Shown: positions 47,143 through 55,816 of the stretch, piece after piece
Layout: each line of letters starts with the position of its first letter
How positions within the stretch are numbered: position 1 is the first letter of the stretch
NCBI RefSeq assembly: GCF_014323565.1
Contig: NZ_CP058669.1
Coordinates: 895,501-959,500 of the forward strand
From: Hyphobacterium sp. CCMP332
GTDB taxonomy: Bacteria > Pseudomonadota > Alphaproteobacteria > Caulobacterales > Maricaulaceae
Length of the DNA: 64,000 nucleotides
Reading direction: 5' to 3'
Notes under the pieces: generated by a model
The model's database searches: none
Seen by the model: only the letters and a program-made list of their open reading frames with translations
What the model was told of the DNA's origin: nothing
Program-made: the position numbers and the translations under genes

Positions 47143-48150
47143 TCAAAGACGACTGGCGCGCGCGGCGCTTTCCATATGGGCGAAGGCCGCCAATGCCGCC
47201 TGCTTGGCGTCGAGATAGACGCCTTCCGCCTCTGATTCCAGACCCTGAATAGCCTTCCACGCATCAAGCCATGGCTCGGGCGCAACGCCATTCTGGGCAG
47301 CTTCCCTGGCCAGCCGCGCCGCATTACGGGTCAATGAGGCATAGAGATGCGGACGCAGGGATTCCCCTGCCTTTGTCGAGACTTTCGCCGCCAAACGCCG
47401 CGAAGCGCGTGTGTCCCAATTGGGAAGGCGCCCTAAAAGGTCGCGCACATCCTTTTCCAGACCGACAGCCCCGGATTGGAGCAGCGCCAGGGCGCGTCCC
47501 GGCGCGCCGGCCGCCAGTTCAGACGCCGCTTGGGCCTCTGCGACAGAAACACCATGCCCGTCGACCAGCCAGTCCCGCGTCGCTACCACCGACGGCGCAC
47601 GCAGATCCAGTTGCCGGCAGCGCGACCGGATTGTCGGTAAAAGCCGTCCGGGTGAATGAGTCACCAGAAGTAGCAATCCGCGCTTTGGAGGCTCTTCCAG
47701 AGTCTTCAGCAAACCATTGGCCGCGTTGCGATTGAACTCATCCATGGAATCGACAATGACGATCCGCCAACCGTCTTCCCCACCGCTGCGGGAAAAGAAA
47801 TCGGGGACACGGCGGACTTCATCAATGGTCACCTCGCCGCGCCAGCGCTTGCGCTTGTCGTCCCAGGGACGGCGAATGGTCAGAAGATTTGGGTGCGCCT
47901 GTGCCCTCACCTTTTGCCGGGCAGAGGCGGCATCGCTCGATCCGGCCAGAAGCGACATTGCCGCCTTGTAGGCGAAACTGGCTTTGCCCACCCCCTTTGG
48001 CCCTGTAATCATCCAGGCATGGTGAAGGCGGCCATATTGCTGGGCCGTATCAAACTGCGCCATCGCTGTGTCATGACCGAACAGATGTTCAATCTCTCGC
48101 GGCGGAGCGCATCCGGCTTCACAATCGGGCTCGAGATCGGGACTAGTCAT
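47143..48150 (-). CDS. holB: DNA polymerase III delta-prime subunit
   Basis: 335 residues. Clamp-loader AAA+ subunit with Walker A (GPKGVGKASFAYKAA), a DEVRRVPDFFSR region and NRNAANGLLKTLEEPP. The zinc-binding cysteines of E. coli HolB are missing, as is common in alphaproteobacteria. The start overlaps the tmk stop by eight bases; the C-terminal third is the helical collar domain. Confidence 0.93.
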   Translation of the reverse strand: MTSPDLEPDCEAGCAPPREIEHLFGHDTAMAQFDTAQQYGRLHHAWMITGPKGVGKASFAYKAAMSLLAGSSDAASARQKVRAQAHPNLLTIRRPWDDKRKRWRGEVTIDEVRRVPDFFSRSGGEDGWRIVIVDSMDEFNRNAANGLLKTLEEPPKRGLLLLVTHSPGRLLPTIRSRCRQLDLRAPSVVATRDWLVDGHGVSVAEAQAASELAAGAPGRALALLQSGAVGLEKDVRDLLGRLPNWDTRASRRLAAKVSTKAGESLRPHLYASLTRNAARLAREAAQNGVAPEPWLDAWKAIQGLESEAEGVYLDAKQAALAAFAHMESAARASRL

Positions 48151-48778
48151 CCTTCAACCGCTCCAGCAGGGCCTGTAATGCGGCATCGGCCACATCGCCG
48201 GGGTCGTTCTGACCATTCAGCGTCACAAAGCGATCCGGTTCTTCGGCGGCCAATCGATGAAAACAGGCCCGCAATCGCTCGTGGAAGGCCAGCGCCTTGG
48301 ATTCAAACCGGACCTCCAGCCCCAGACGGTCACGCGTGCGATTCAGACCGGTCTCGGGCGGGATATCAACCAGCAAGGTCAGGGCCGGCTGAAAGTCGTT
48401 CAGGGCCAATCGGTGCAAGGCTTTCAATCGATCCAGCTCGATCCCGCCAGCGGCGCCCTGATACGCCATGGTGGAATCGGCAAACCGGTCCGAAATCACG
48501 ATCGCGCCACGTGCGATGGCCGGTTGAATGACTTTCTCGACATGGTCGACGCGGGCCGCATAAAAGAGCAAGGCCTCGGTCATCGCTGACCAGCGCTCTG
48601 TGTCGCCCTTGACCAGCAAGGCGCGAATTTCCTCGGCACCTAGCGTGCCTCCGGGTTCCCGCGTCAGCACCACTTCACGGCCCCGTCTGATCAGCTCTGC
48701 TTGCAGGGCCCGCGCGAGTGTGGACTTTCCGGCCCCCTCACCGCCCTCCAGTGTGACGAACAGACCCTTTGGCATCAA
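48143..48778 (-). CDS. tmk: Thymidylate kinase
   Basis: 211 residues. Phosphorylates dTMP to dTDP. P-loop TLEGGEGAGKSTLA, TREPGGT, and the DR motif in ISDRFADSTMAYQGAAGG are clear. A second in-frame ATG follows at once. Overlaps dac upstream by four bases and holB downstream by eight. Confidence 0.97.
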   Translation of the reverse strand: MMPKGLFVTLEGGEGAGKSTLARALQAELIRRGREVVLTREPGGTLGAEEIRALLVKGDTERWSAMTEALLFYAARVDHVEKVIQPAIARGAIVISDRFADSTMAYQGAAGGIELDRLKALHRLALNDFQPALTLLVDIPPETGLNRTRDRLGLEVRFESKALAFHERLRACFHRLAAEEPDRFVTLNGQNDPGDVADAALQALLERLKDD

Positions 48779-49914
48779 TTTCCGCCAAACAAACTGCCCA
48801 GCCCTGCGAGGGCACGACCGACCATGCCCTGCTTGGCAATGTCTTCAGCGGCTTCCAGATCATAGCTCCGCGTGTCGATGCCCGGGCCTGATACTTCCAG
48901 GCGGGCAACCACATCACCTTCCGCAATCGGGGCGGCAATGGGTCCGGGATAAACGACTTCGGCCCGCAAAACATCGCGTGACCGCGTATGAATTCCGACC
49001 TGAACATCGTCATTCAGGCGCAAAGAGACGGTTTCGGCCTGTCCCAGAAAAACGTCCGCTTCGCCTACAATCGCACCCGCCACGGCCAGGTCCACAACCT
49101 CGAAATCCGCCAGAGCTGCACGCATCAGGCGCTCGCCTTCATTGGCGCGGGCGCGTTCGCTTTCCATCCCGTTATAAACGACAATACGGCGGACGCCGTC
49201 GCGTTCTCCCGAGGCCACAAGGCCATATCCGCTATCCTGCGTATGGCCGGTTTTCAGGCCGTCGACCTCGTTCATGGTCGCCAGCAACGGGTTGCGATTG
49301 AACTGGCGGATACCGTTATATGTAAATTCCCGCTCGGAATAAATTTCGTAAAAATCTGCGTGGTCTCGTATAATGATGGCCGCCAGACGGGCCAGATCGG
49401 CAGCACTGATCACCTGATCAGGATGCGGCCAACCAGTCGAATTGGCAAAGCTCGCACTCGACAGGCCGAGCTCGTGCGCCCGCGCCGTCATATCAGCAGC
49501 AAAGGCCGCCTCGGAGCCCGAGATAGCCTCCGCAATGACGATGCACGCATCATTACCCGACTGGATAATAATACCCCGAAGCAAATCCTCGACGCGAACA
49601 CGAGAATTGACTTCAAGAAACATGGTTGAAGATCCCGAAGCAGCGCCGCCCGTGCGCCAAGCATGCTCAGAGACCGGCAATTCGTCATCAAGCGATAATG
49701 CACCACGATCAATGGCTTCAAATGCCATCAATATTGTCATCAGCTTGGACATGGATGCCGGCGGCATCGGCTCTTCACCATTGTGATTGAAGAGGATTTC
49801 GCCGGTTTCGTAATCAAGGATCACGGCATGACTGGCAGTGGTCTGAAATTCCTGTGCCTGCGCCAGAGGCGTAAAGCAGATCAGGCAGAATAAAATGAAT
49901 GCGCGCACGAGCAT
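48775..49914 (-). CDS. D-alanyl-D-alanine carboxypeptidase (PBP5/S11 family)
   Basis: 379 residues with a signal peptide (about 1-20, PLAQAQ). The penicillin-binding motifs are SMSK (nucleophile Ser), SGND and KTGHT. A C-terminal beta domain and an amphipathic end (VGRALAGLGSLFGGN), which likely touches the inner membrane, follow. It trims the terminal D-Ala from peptidoglycan pentapeptides in the periplasm. It leads the dac-tmk-holB-tatD-MBL run. DacA, DacC or DacF cannot be distinguished by eye. Confidence 0.93.
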   Translation of the reverse strand: MLVRAFILFCLICFTPLAQAQEFQTTASHAVILDYETGEILFNHNGEEPMPPASMSKLMTILMAFEAIDRGALSLDDELPVSEHAWRTGGAASGSSTMFLEVNSRVRVEDLLRGIIIQSGNDACIVIAEAISGSEAAFAADMTARAHELGLSSASFANSTGWPHPDQVISAADLARLAAIIIRDHADFYEIYSEREFTYNGIRQFNRNPLLATMNEVDGLKTGHTQDSGYGLVASGERDGVRRIVVYNGMESERARANEGERLMRAALADFEVVDLAVAGAIVGEADVFLGQAETVSLRLNDDVQVGIHTRSRDVLRAEVVYPGPIAAPIAEGDVVARLEVSGPGIDTRSYDLEAAEDIAKQGMVGRALAGLGSLFGGN

Positions 49915-49990
49915 TTCTCCATCGCGGAATCAGACAGCCGGTCGATAGCCGTGATTGAAACGCGATGCCGCTCTGGCCGCAAGCCTGCTG

Positions 49991-50836
49991 TCAGTTCAAT
50001 GCAACGACACGCGCATCGTAAACGCCAAAGCGTGTCAGGTCACGGCTCAGGGAATCAGCTTCCGACCGCGGCAGATCATCGCCCACAAATACACGATATA
50101 TCCGCCGCCCGGCCGACCGGGCACCTTCAATCCGGACATCACCCGCCGCTGCCAGACGCCGGCGCATGGCTTCAGCATTCTCGCGTTCGGAGAACGCGCC
50201 TGCCTGAACGCGATAGCGCGCGCCGGGATCGTTTGCCGCATAAATTCGTGACTGGGCAACCGTTCCCGCCGGGGCAACGCCTTCGGGCGGACCCAGGTAT
50301 CGAACCCGTACCCGGGTCAGTCCCTGCGACAGGAAGCCGAGCTCTATCGCAGCGGCCCGGCTGACATCCAGAATGCGATCATCCGCAAACGGCCCGCGAT
50401 CATTCAGTCGCAATACCGCCGTGCGGCCATTTTCCAGATTGGTGACTTCGATCATGGCGGGAATCGGCAAGGTCGTATGCGCAGCAGAAAGCGCATTCTG
50501 ATCAAATATTTCGCCATTGGCCGTCGGCAGGCCGTGAAAATTTGGCCCATACCAGGACGAAATGCCGATTTCGTCATAATCATCGTCGCGGGCAGGCACA
50601 TAGGTGCGCCCGGCGATTGTGTAGGGACGTCCGATTTTCTGCTCGCCACTGCCGCTACTCCAGGCGCTGCCCCCTCCTCCGGAACTTGTATTCGCGGAGG
50701 ATGTGGATCGGCTGGGCGGCGACGAAACATCTATGCCGCGCACGATGTAGGACGCCGGTGCAGACGAACACGCGCTCAGCACCAGCGAACAGAGCATGAC
50801 CGCAATCACAACCGAAGACCTGGCTGAAAACACCAC
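49991..50836 (-). CDS. rlpA: RlpA-family septal lipoprotein with SPOR domain
   Basis: 281 residues starting at GTG 50836. A lipobox (LVLSACSS) marks it as a lipoprotein. A Ser/Gly-rich linker leads to the double-psi beta-barrel (GISWYGPNFHGLPTANGE, LNDRGPFADDRILDVS with the catalytic Asp). A C-terminal SPOR domain (about 203-281, YRVQAGAFSERENAEAM) binds denuded septal glycan. RlpA proteins are lytic transglycosylases or their inactive relatives. It is upstream of the carboxypeptidase on the same strand. Confidence 0.93.
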   Translation of the reverse strand: MVFSARSSVVIAVMLCSLVLSACSSAPASYIVRGIDVSSPPSRSTSSANTSSGGGGSAWSSGSGEQKIGRPYTIAGRTYVPARDDDYDEIGISSWYGPNFHGLPTANGEIFDQNALSAAHTTLPIPAMIEVTNLENGRTAVLRLNDRGPFADDRILDVSRAAAIELGFLSQGLTRVRVRYLGPPEGVAPAGTVAQSRIYAANDPGARYRVQAGAFSERENAEAMRRRLAAAGDVRIEGARSAGRRIYRVFVGDDLPRSEADSLSRDLTRFGVYDARVVALN

Positions 50837-50911
50837 AGCACCTCTCCTGCGCCTGGAAAACCGGGGCAGTTTTTACCGGAAAGGAGTGAAACAAGTGTAA
50901 GCATAAGCAGG

Positions 50912-50941
50912 TTGCCATTTACCAGCCTCCCCAGCTAAGAG
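50912..50941 (+). promoter_or_regulatory. Possible promoter of tRNA-Ser
   Basis: TTGCCA (50912-50917) and TAAGAG (50936-50941) with an 18-base spacer, 14 bases before the tRNA. A weak match, chosen by position. Confidence 0.3.
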
Positions 50942-50955
50942 GAAACATCATCTGC

Positions 50956-51043
50956 GGAGGGGTGGCAGAGTGGTCGATTGCGGCGGTCTTGAAAACCGTT
51001 GAGCCGCGAGGTTCCGGGGGTTCGAATCCCTCCCCCTCCGCCA
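50956..51043 (+). tRNA. tRNA-Ser(TGA)
   Basis: 88 bases with CCA encoded. Acceptor GGAGGGG pairs with CCCCTCC. The anticodon loop CTTGAAA has anticodon TGA at 50990-50992, the long variable arm is that of a serine tRNA, and the T loop is GGTTCGAATCC. The bases flanking it (ATCATCT before, AGATGAT after) can extend the acceptor stem in the precursor. Confidence 0.95.
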
Positions 51044-51497
51044 GATGATTTAAAATAAGTTATAAGATATAATGAGTTATAGGAAAGTGGGTTTGTTTTC
51101 TTTCGTTTTACCCACCAATACACCCACCAATTCTAATTGACGCCGTTCCAAATTAATTCTCAGAAGTAAGCGATGGTTGGTGGTACCGTCGGGCAGTGGC
51201 TACAAAAACAGGGTAAAAATGGCGCTAAAGCATTGTTTCTGCGTTAGGCGGTTGCTTGCGATATATTCTTACTTTCTACCTCGGTACTTACTGCAGTATC
51301 CCTTCACTGGAGCATCTTCCAGACATGGGCCGGTCGTAAAAGTTGCTCGCCCGGTTGCATTAAGCGGATAATTTTCACCAACTTCCGGGGACAATAGTGA
51401 CATAAGCTCAAAGATTGAGATGTCGTCTAAGTTCCAAAAATCATCCAAACTCAATTTTAAGATCAATCAAATTGAATTTGTTCCCCGTCAGCACCTA
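51044..51497 (+). other. AT-richer gene-free stretch between tRNA-Ser and the IS element
   Basis: 454 bases, visibly lower in GC than the surroundings, with no convincing gene. It contains the direct repeat ACCCACCAATAC/ACCCACCAATTC near 51110-51131, just downstream of the tRNA. A 24-codon fragment (51172-51246) starts MVGGTVGQWLQK. Its place next to the 3' end of a tRNA suggests the remains of an integrated element whose integrase is gone; no att duplicate was found in the window. Confidence 0.4.
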
Positions 51498-51557
51498 TGG
51501 CACAGAATTGGGGTTGTGATTTAAGGAGGATTTGGTTCTCGTCGTAATGACGAAGGA

Positions 51558-51938
51558 ATGAAGATGAGACCCAAATCTACAAAGTCCAAAAAGCCTGCAG
51601 ATCGTGTGGTAAAGGACATCCGCCGGGCAACGCGGCGACACTTCTCTGCAGAAGACAAGATCAGGATCGTGCTGGAAGGTCTGCGTGGTGACGACAGCGT
51701 TGCCGAGCTATGCCGCAAGGAAGGCATTGCGCAGAGCCTGTATTACACATGGTCGAAGGAGTTCATGGAGGCTGGCAAGCGCCGGCTTGCCGGTGACACG
51801 GCACGTGCCGCCACCAGCGATGAGGTCAAGGACCTGCGCCATCAGGCGCGTGATCTCAAAGAATGCGTGGCTGATCTGACGCTGGAGAACCGTCTACTCA
51901 AAAAAAGCATTCTCGCGGATGGGGGAGACGGCGCATGA
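51558..51938 (+). CDS. IS3-like transposase OrfA (helix-turn-helix)
   Basis: 126 residues. A basic N-terminus and helix-turn-helix (FSAEDKIRIVLEGLRGDDSV ... LCRKEGIAQSLYYTWSKEF) are followed by a leucine-zipper-like helix (about 95-120, ADLTLENRLLKKSI). It binds the IS ends. It overlaps OrfB by four bases (ATGA); an A7G slippery run near its end lies in the correct phase for a -1 shift into OrfB. Confidence 0.88.
   Translation: MKMRPKSTKSKKPADRVVKDIRRATRRHFSAEDKIRIVLEGLRGDDSVAELCRKEGIAQSLYYTWSKEFMEAGKRRLAGDTARAATSDEVKDLRHQARDLKECVADLTLENRLLKKSILADGGDGA
51900..51907 (+). promoter_or_regulatory. Slippery A7G sequence for -1 frameshifting in the IS
   Basis: Seven A then G, read as CTC AAA AAA AGC in OrfA. 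The -1 frame from here is open and continues without a stop into OrfB from 51935. This is the usual way IS3-family elements make the OrfAB fusion transposase. Confidence 0.6.
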
Positions 51939-52915
51939 GATATCCTGCAGCTGAGAAGCTCGAGATCATCAGGCTCGTCGAGCAGTCCCACTTGCCTGCC
52001 AAGGTCACGCTTGAGAGGCTGAGTATAGCGCGGCGAACTTTCTATCGCTGGTATGACCGGTATCTGGAAGGTGGGCCCGAAGCGTTGGCGGACCGGCCAT
52101 CGACGCCGAGCAGGGTGTGGAACCGCATCCCCGCCGAGGTGCATGACCAGATTATCGAACTGGCGTTGGAGCAGACCGAGCTGAGCCCGCGCGAACTGGC
52201 CGTGCGGTTCACTGATGAGACGCGTTACTTCGTGTCTGAGGCCACGGTCTACCGCTTGCTGAAGGCCCATGATCTGATTACCAGCCCGGCCTATGTGGTG
52301 ATCAAGGCTGCCGATAGCTTCCATACCCAGACGACCCGGGTGAACGAGATGTGGCAGACAGACTTTACCTACTTCAAGATCATCGGATGGGGTTGGATGT
52401 ATCTGTCGACCGTACTCGACGATTACTCGCGCTACATCATCGCCTGGAAGCTGTGTTCGACCATGCGCGCCGAGGACGTCACCGACACGCTGGACATGGC
52501 GCTCGCTGCTTCAGGCTGCGATCATGCCAACGTGGTTCACAAGCCGCGCCTGCTCAGCGACAACGGCCCGAGCTACATCGCTGGTGAGCTGGCAGACTAT
52601 ATCGAGGCCCGGCGCATGAGCCATGTTCGCGGCGCACCCTTCCATCCCCAGACGCAAGGCAAGATCGAGCGTTGGCACCAGACCTTGAAGAACCGCATTC
52701 TACTGGAAAACTACTTCCTGCCCGGCGACCTCGAAGCCCAGATCGAAGCGTTCGTCGAACACTACAATCATCAACGCTACCACGAGAGCCTGAACAATGT
52801 GACACCTGCCGACGCCTACTTCGGCAGGGCTCCTGCCATCATCAAACAACGTGAAAGGATCAAGCGACAGACACTTGAACATCGGCGCTTGCAACACTGC
52901 AAGATCGCCGCCTAA
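51935..52915 (+). CDS. IS3-like transposase OrfB (DDE integrase core)
   Basis: 326 residues. An N-terminal HTH_21-like region (PAAEKLEIIRLVEQSHLPA, TFYRWYDRYLEGG) precedes the rve catalytic core. The first Asp is in EMWQTDFTYF, the second in LLSDNGPSYIA, and the Glu in TQGKIERWHQTLKNR. It catalyses cutting and joining of the element. It may be made alone from its ATG or as a fusion with OrfA. Confidence 0.9.
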   Translation: MRYPAAEKLEIIRLVEQSHLPAKVTLERLSIARRTFYRWYDRYLEGGPEALADRPSTPSRVWNRIPAEVHDQIIELALEQTELSPRELAVRFTDETRYFVSEATVYRLLKAHDLITSPAYVVIKAADSFHTQTTRVNEMWQTDFTYFKIIGWGWMYLSTVLDDYSRYIIAWKLCSTMRAEDVTDTLDMALAASGCDHANVVHKPRLLSDNGPSYIAGELADYIEARRMSHVRGAPFHPQTQGKIERWHQTLKNRILLENYFLPGDLEAQIEAFVEHYNHQRYHESLNNVTPADAYFGRAPAIIKQRERIKRQTLEHRRLQHCKIAA

Positions 52916-53004
52916 TATCAATCAACCAGACGAGGCCGATGCTCCACTAATCTACGATGCCATCTGTGCCAAATGTTCTGACGACGGACACGCCGTGAAT
53001 TTTG

Positions 53005-53036
53005 AAAAAAAAAAGGCCGCTCCGAAGAGCGGCCTT
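53005..53036 (-). terminator. Rho-independent terminator of the metalloprotease gene
   Basis: On the minus strand: a perfect ten-base stem AAGGCCGCTC / GAGCGGCCTT (53013-53036) with a TTCG tetraloop, followed by ten T. It starts 28 bases after the stop of the protease gene, so transcription ends before the IS. Confidence 0.92.
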
Positions 53037-53063
53037 GATAGGTCCGATCAAAAAGCGAAATGT

Positions 53064-55259
53064 TTATTCTGTACGCACCGCAACACTGGTGGCACCCACG
53101 GCATTTCCACCCTCTGCGAAGCGAACGAAGACGCGATTACGGGCCGGATCATTCGCGATTGCGGCACCCGTGCCTCGCACGAAGACACCGAACGTCGCTG
53201 TACCATTGGCACCAACCGCCACATTCTGCGTGGCAGCGCGAGGGGTGGTACAAAACCCACCGGCATCAGTCGGACATATCTCGATATTGTTGATCGCGAG
53301 AGTCCGCCCCCCGGTATCAGCAGAGACCACAAGATTTCCGGCATTCCCGACATTTGAAATCGCTACCGAGAATACGCCGACAAAATTTCCCGTCGTCGGG
53401 ACGATCACCCAGCCCGGATTTGCCGGCAATGTCGCAGCCAGGGCGACAATATCCGCCGAACCGGCCGCTGTGGATCGGAAGGTCAGCGAATTCAGACCAA
53501 GCGTATATTCGGCCGATCGGCGATTTCCGCAGAAAGCCTCGATGAACAGGTCGCTTTCACTGTTGGCGGAGGGCCGGAAACCAGGCGTACCGACATTGTC
53601 GATGAACTCTGCTGCGCTGGTGACCGAGAACACAAAGTTCTGGGCCCCGCCGGCGACGATATCCGCTGGAGTATTGGCCGCGCCCGACAAGGCATTGGCC
53701 GGTGTGGTGGTCTGATAGGAAAACTGCGCTGGCGTTGCACCTGCCAGCCGCAGACCACAGCCCGTCGCCGTGGTACCCGTGGGCAACGGATTAATGATCG
53801 TCGCAAACGCCGTCGCGGCTGTTCCATTCTGGACCGAACGTGTAATCGGCAGAACCGCGGAAACAACCCGCGGCGCTTCGGCACGGAAATTGACTACATT
53901 CAGGCTCTCTTCGCGTGCGGCGCGAGCATTGTCCGCCGGATCATTCGTGTTGACTCCGTCAACCTCGGCGGAAGCTATCAATTCCTGCCCGGGAGGAGCC
54001 GCAATACCACAGGCCGCCCCATTCGGGCACAGATTGATATCGGGATTGGAGAAATACAGGGCCTCGGCTTCGCCGCCCGGACCGTTGGGTGCTCCTGGAG
54101 GACAGGTCACGCCGCCACCCGATGAATAGGCCATGATGGTTCCGAATGTGCAGTCTACGCGGTGGCCGTGCGCAAAGGTGCGAACACCGCCGGTTGGTGC
54201 ACCGCCAGCATCTTCCACATTATGCGCAAAGCCGAGATTGTGCCCGATTTCATGCGCGAAGGTCACGTCGGAGCAAAGACTGAACTGGCCGACCGGATTA
54301 TCCGTATCGGTAATCCAGTCTGCGGACACCGAGTATCCAAAATCGCGGCTGTTCTGGTTGATCACCCCATTGGAGGCCGGTTGCCCAATGCCCCAAGCGA
54401 GGCCACATGAACTCTGACCCGTCAGTGACCTTTGCAGAATGGCGACAAGATCGGCGCCATAGGTGACGCCGGCAGCGCGTAAAGCAGTAAGGTCCTGCGT
54501 CACCGGAGTGTCACCATTCGGATTGCCGGAGAGATTGTTGAGCGTCTCACTCTGATTGGCCGCGTCGTTGTTGAGCGTGACGGAATCCAGATGAACGAGC
54601 CGCGCACGCAGTCCGGTGTCGGAATCAATCAGCGCCTGATCGAGAACCGCCATCAGATACTGAACCCGACCGCCTGTTGCGAGGCCCCACCGGGCGGAAA
54701 AACTCTGGGAATAGAAAACAGCAATATCAACAATGCCGTTGGATCCGACCGGTACGGCCTCGGCAATGGTCTCACCGGCTTCAGCGACGCGTTCGCGGCC
54801 TTCCTGAACCACCAGATCATAATTCGGAATCAAAACGTCATTGGGGTTTTGAAGCCGCTCCCCGCCTTCCGGCATTTGCATGATCCGATGGCCGTTGGCT
54901 TCGGGAATAATCATCCAAAGACCGTCTTCAGTCTGGATGCGCCCGAACACGAAGCCGTTCGTCTGCGTGATCAGAACACGATTGTGAATGGTATGGTCCG
55001 CCAAGCGGCCGACCCAGACGCGCGATCCCAATGCCTGATCTTCGATCCGGTCAAGCTCGGCTTCATAGCCGGGCCCGAAATTGAGCGACACGCGGTCACC
55101 GACATTCATTCGCATGATTTCGGGATTCAGGGATTCAAACATGATCCGCGTATCACCACCGCTATCTGCGGTAACCGAGACGCCGCCAAACATGTTATCG
55201 GCAAAAGCCAGTGAAGGCATGGTCGCGATTGCAACCCCGGCAATTAATAAGCGGTGCAT
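53064..55259 (-). CDS. Secreted metzincin (reprolysin-like) zinc metalloprotease
   Basis: 731 residues from ATG 55259, whose product starts with a signal peptide (MHRLLIAGVAIATMPSLAFA). Residues about 20-170 form a beta-rich prodomain-like part. The catalytic domain has the zinc motif HEIGHNLGFAH and the downstream Met-turn GTIMAYS, marking a metzincin. The last 220 residues are Thr/Ala/Gly-rich beta sandwiches with several cysteines, perhaps for surface binding. It has its own strong terminator. A longer upstream frame to 55352 is not supported by a signal sequence. Likely secreted for protein degradation. Confidence 0.85.
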   Translation of the reverse strand: MHRLLIAGVAIATMPSLAFADNMFGGVSVTADSGGDTRIMFESLNPEIMRMNVGDRVSLNFGPGYEAELDRIEDQALGSRVWVGRLADHTIHNRVLITQTNGFVFGRIQTEDGLWMIIPEANGHRIMQMPEGGERLQNPNDVLIPNYDLVVQEGRERVAEAGETIAEAVPVGSNGIVDIAVFYSQSFSARWGLATGGRVQYLMAVLDQALIDSDTGLRARLVHLDSVTLNNDAANQSETLNNLSGNPNGDTPVTQDLTALRAAGVTYGADLVAILQRSLTGQSSCGLAWGIGQPASNGVINQNSRDFGYSVSADWITDTDNPVGQFSLCSDVTFAHEIGHNLGFAHNVEDAGGAPTGGVRTFAHGHRVDCTFGTIMAYSSGGGVTCPPGAPNGPGGEAEALYFSNPDINLCPNGAACGIAAPPGQELIASAEVDGVNTNDPADNARAAREESLNVVNFRAEAPRVVSAVLPITRSVQNGTAATAFATIINPLPTGTTATGCGLRLAGATPAQFSYQTTTPANALSGAANTPADIVAGGAQNFVFSVTSAAEFIDNVGTPGFRPSANSESDLFIEAFCGNRRSAEYTLGLNSLTFRSTAAGSADIVALAATLPANPGWVIVPTTGNFVGVFSVAISNVGNAGNLVVSADTGGRTLAINNIEICPTDAGGFCTTPRAATQNVAVGANGTATFGVFVRGTGAAIANDPARNRVFVRFAEGGNAVGATSVAVRTE

Positions 55260-55402
55260 TGATATCTCCCCTAGAAAATTAGTGCGCTGCTCCCAAGCCA
55301 GAATTTCGATCCAGCCCGAAAAACTCGGAAGAATGTTACACCATATCGTCAACGGATGCCATTTATTCCGTTAACCGCCAGCCAGAATAAATCTCGCCGC
55401 CA

Positions 55403-55816
55403 TCACCGGACGCCTGTCGCTTGTGTGGAGCCACCCGGAGATGTCGCTTCGTTCGCCGTCGCGGATGAGGAGGCCCCGATGGCCGTCGCATTGGTGGCAG
55501 TGCTGACAGTCAACCCGGTCCCGCATTCGAGTGAAGTGGCGCTGCCCGTACCATTATTCCCGATCGTACACGTCGACCCGGCTCCGTTGGGCGAATCTCC
55601 GACAGAGGCGCTCGCGATTGTCGCGCTGGATGTCATCAGCCAATGCGGATCGCGAACAACACCTGGCAGCCAACGCAGTGAAAAACCGGTTGGCGTTAAT
55701 TCCGATATTGAGTCGGCCCGCGCCGGACTGGATCCAGTCGTTTGTGCGAGTGCGATCCCTGGCGCCAGAAAAGTCGAAAGAGCTGTTACAGACAGAATAA
55801 GCGCGCGAATCGACAT
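55403..55816 (-). CDS. Small secreted protein with YadA-head-like repeats
   Basis: 137 residues with a clear signal peptide (about 1-25, APGIALAQT). The C-terminal half is Ser/Thr/Ala/Gly-rich and ends with a stretch such as NATAIGASSSATANEA that resembles the head repeats of YadA-type trimeric adhesins. There is no membrane anchor or stalk, so it is not a complete autotransporter; it may be a fragment or an independent secreted protein. It lies 143 bases upstream of the metalloprotease on the same strand. Confidence 0.5.
   Translation of the reverse strand: MSIRALILSVTALSTFLAPGIALAQTTGSSPARADSISELTPTGFSLRWLPGVVRDPHWLMTSSATIASASVGDSPNGAGSTCTIGNNGTGSATSLECGTGLTVSTATNATAIGASSSATANEATSPGGSTQATGVR

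Larger units (their letters stand above)
51498..52971 (+). mobile_element. IS3-family-like insertion sequence, about 1.47 kb
   Basis: Two overlapping transposase frames between short terminal inverted repeats. The left end TGGCACAGA (51498-51506) matches the right end TCTGTGCCA (52963-52971); similarity beyond these nine bases is weak. Ends TG...CA fit the IS3 family. No target-site duplication is visible (flanks ACCTA and AATGT), so the element may be old or rearranged. Both frames are intact. Confidence 0.8.

Noticed and set aside
50935-51123. Minus-strand reading frame across tRNA-Ser
   Set aside because: It is the well-known spurious product of reading a serine tRNA gene backwards ([14 protein letters not shown]).
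51493-52976. Target-site duplication of the IS element
   Set aside because: Bases next to the two ends (ACCTA and AATGT) do not match at lengths of three to five.
55403-55816. Complete trimeric autotransporter adhesin
   Set aside because: Only a signal peptide and short head-like repeats are present; stalk and membrane anchor are missing in all frames downstream.
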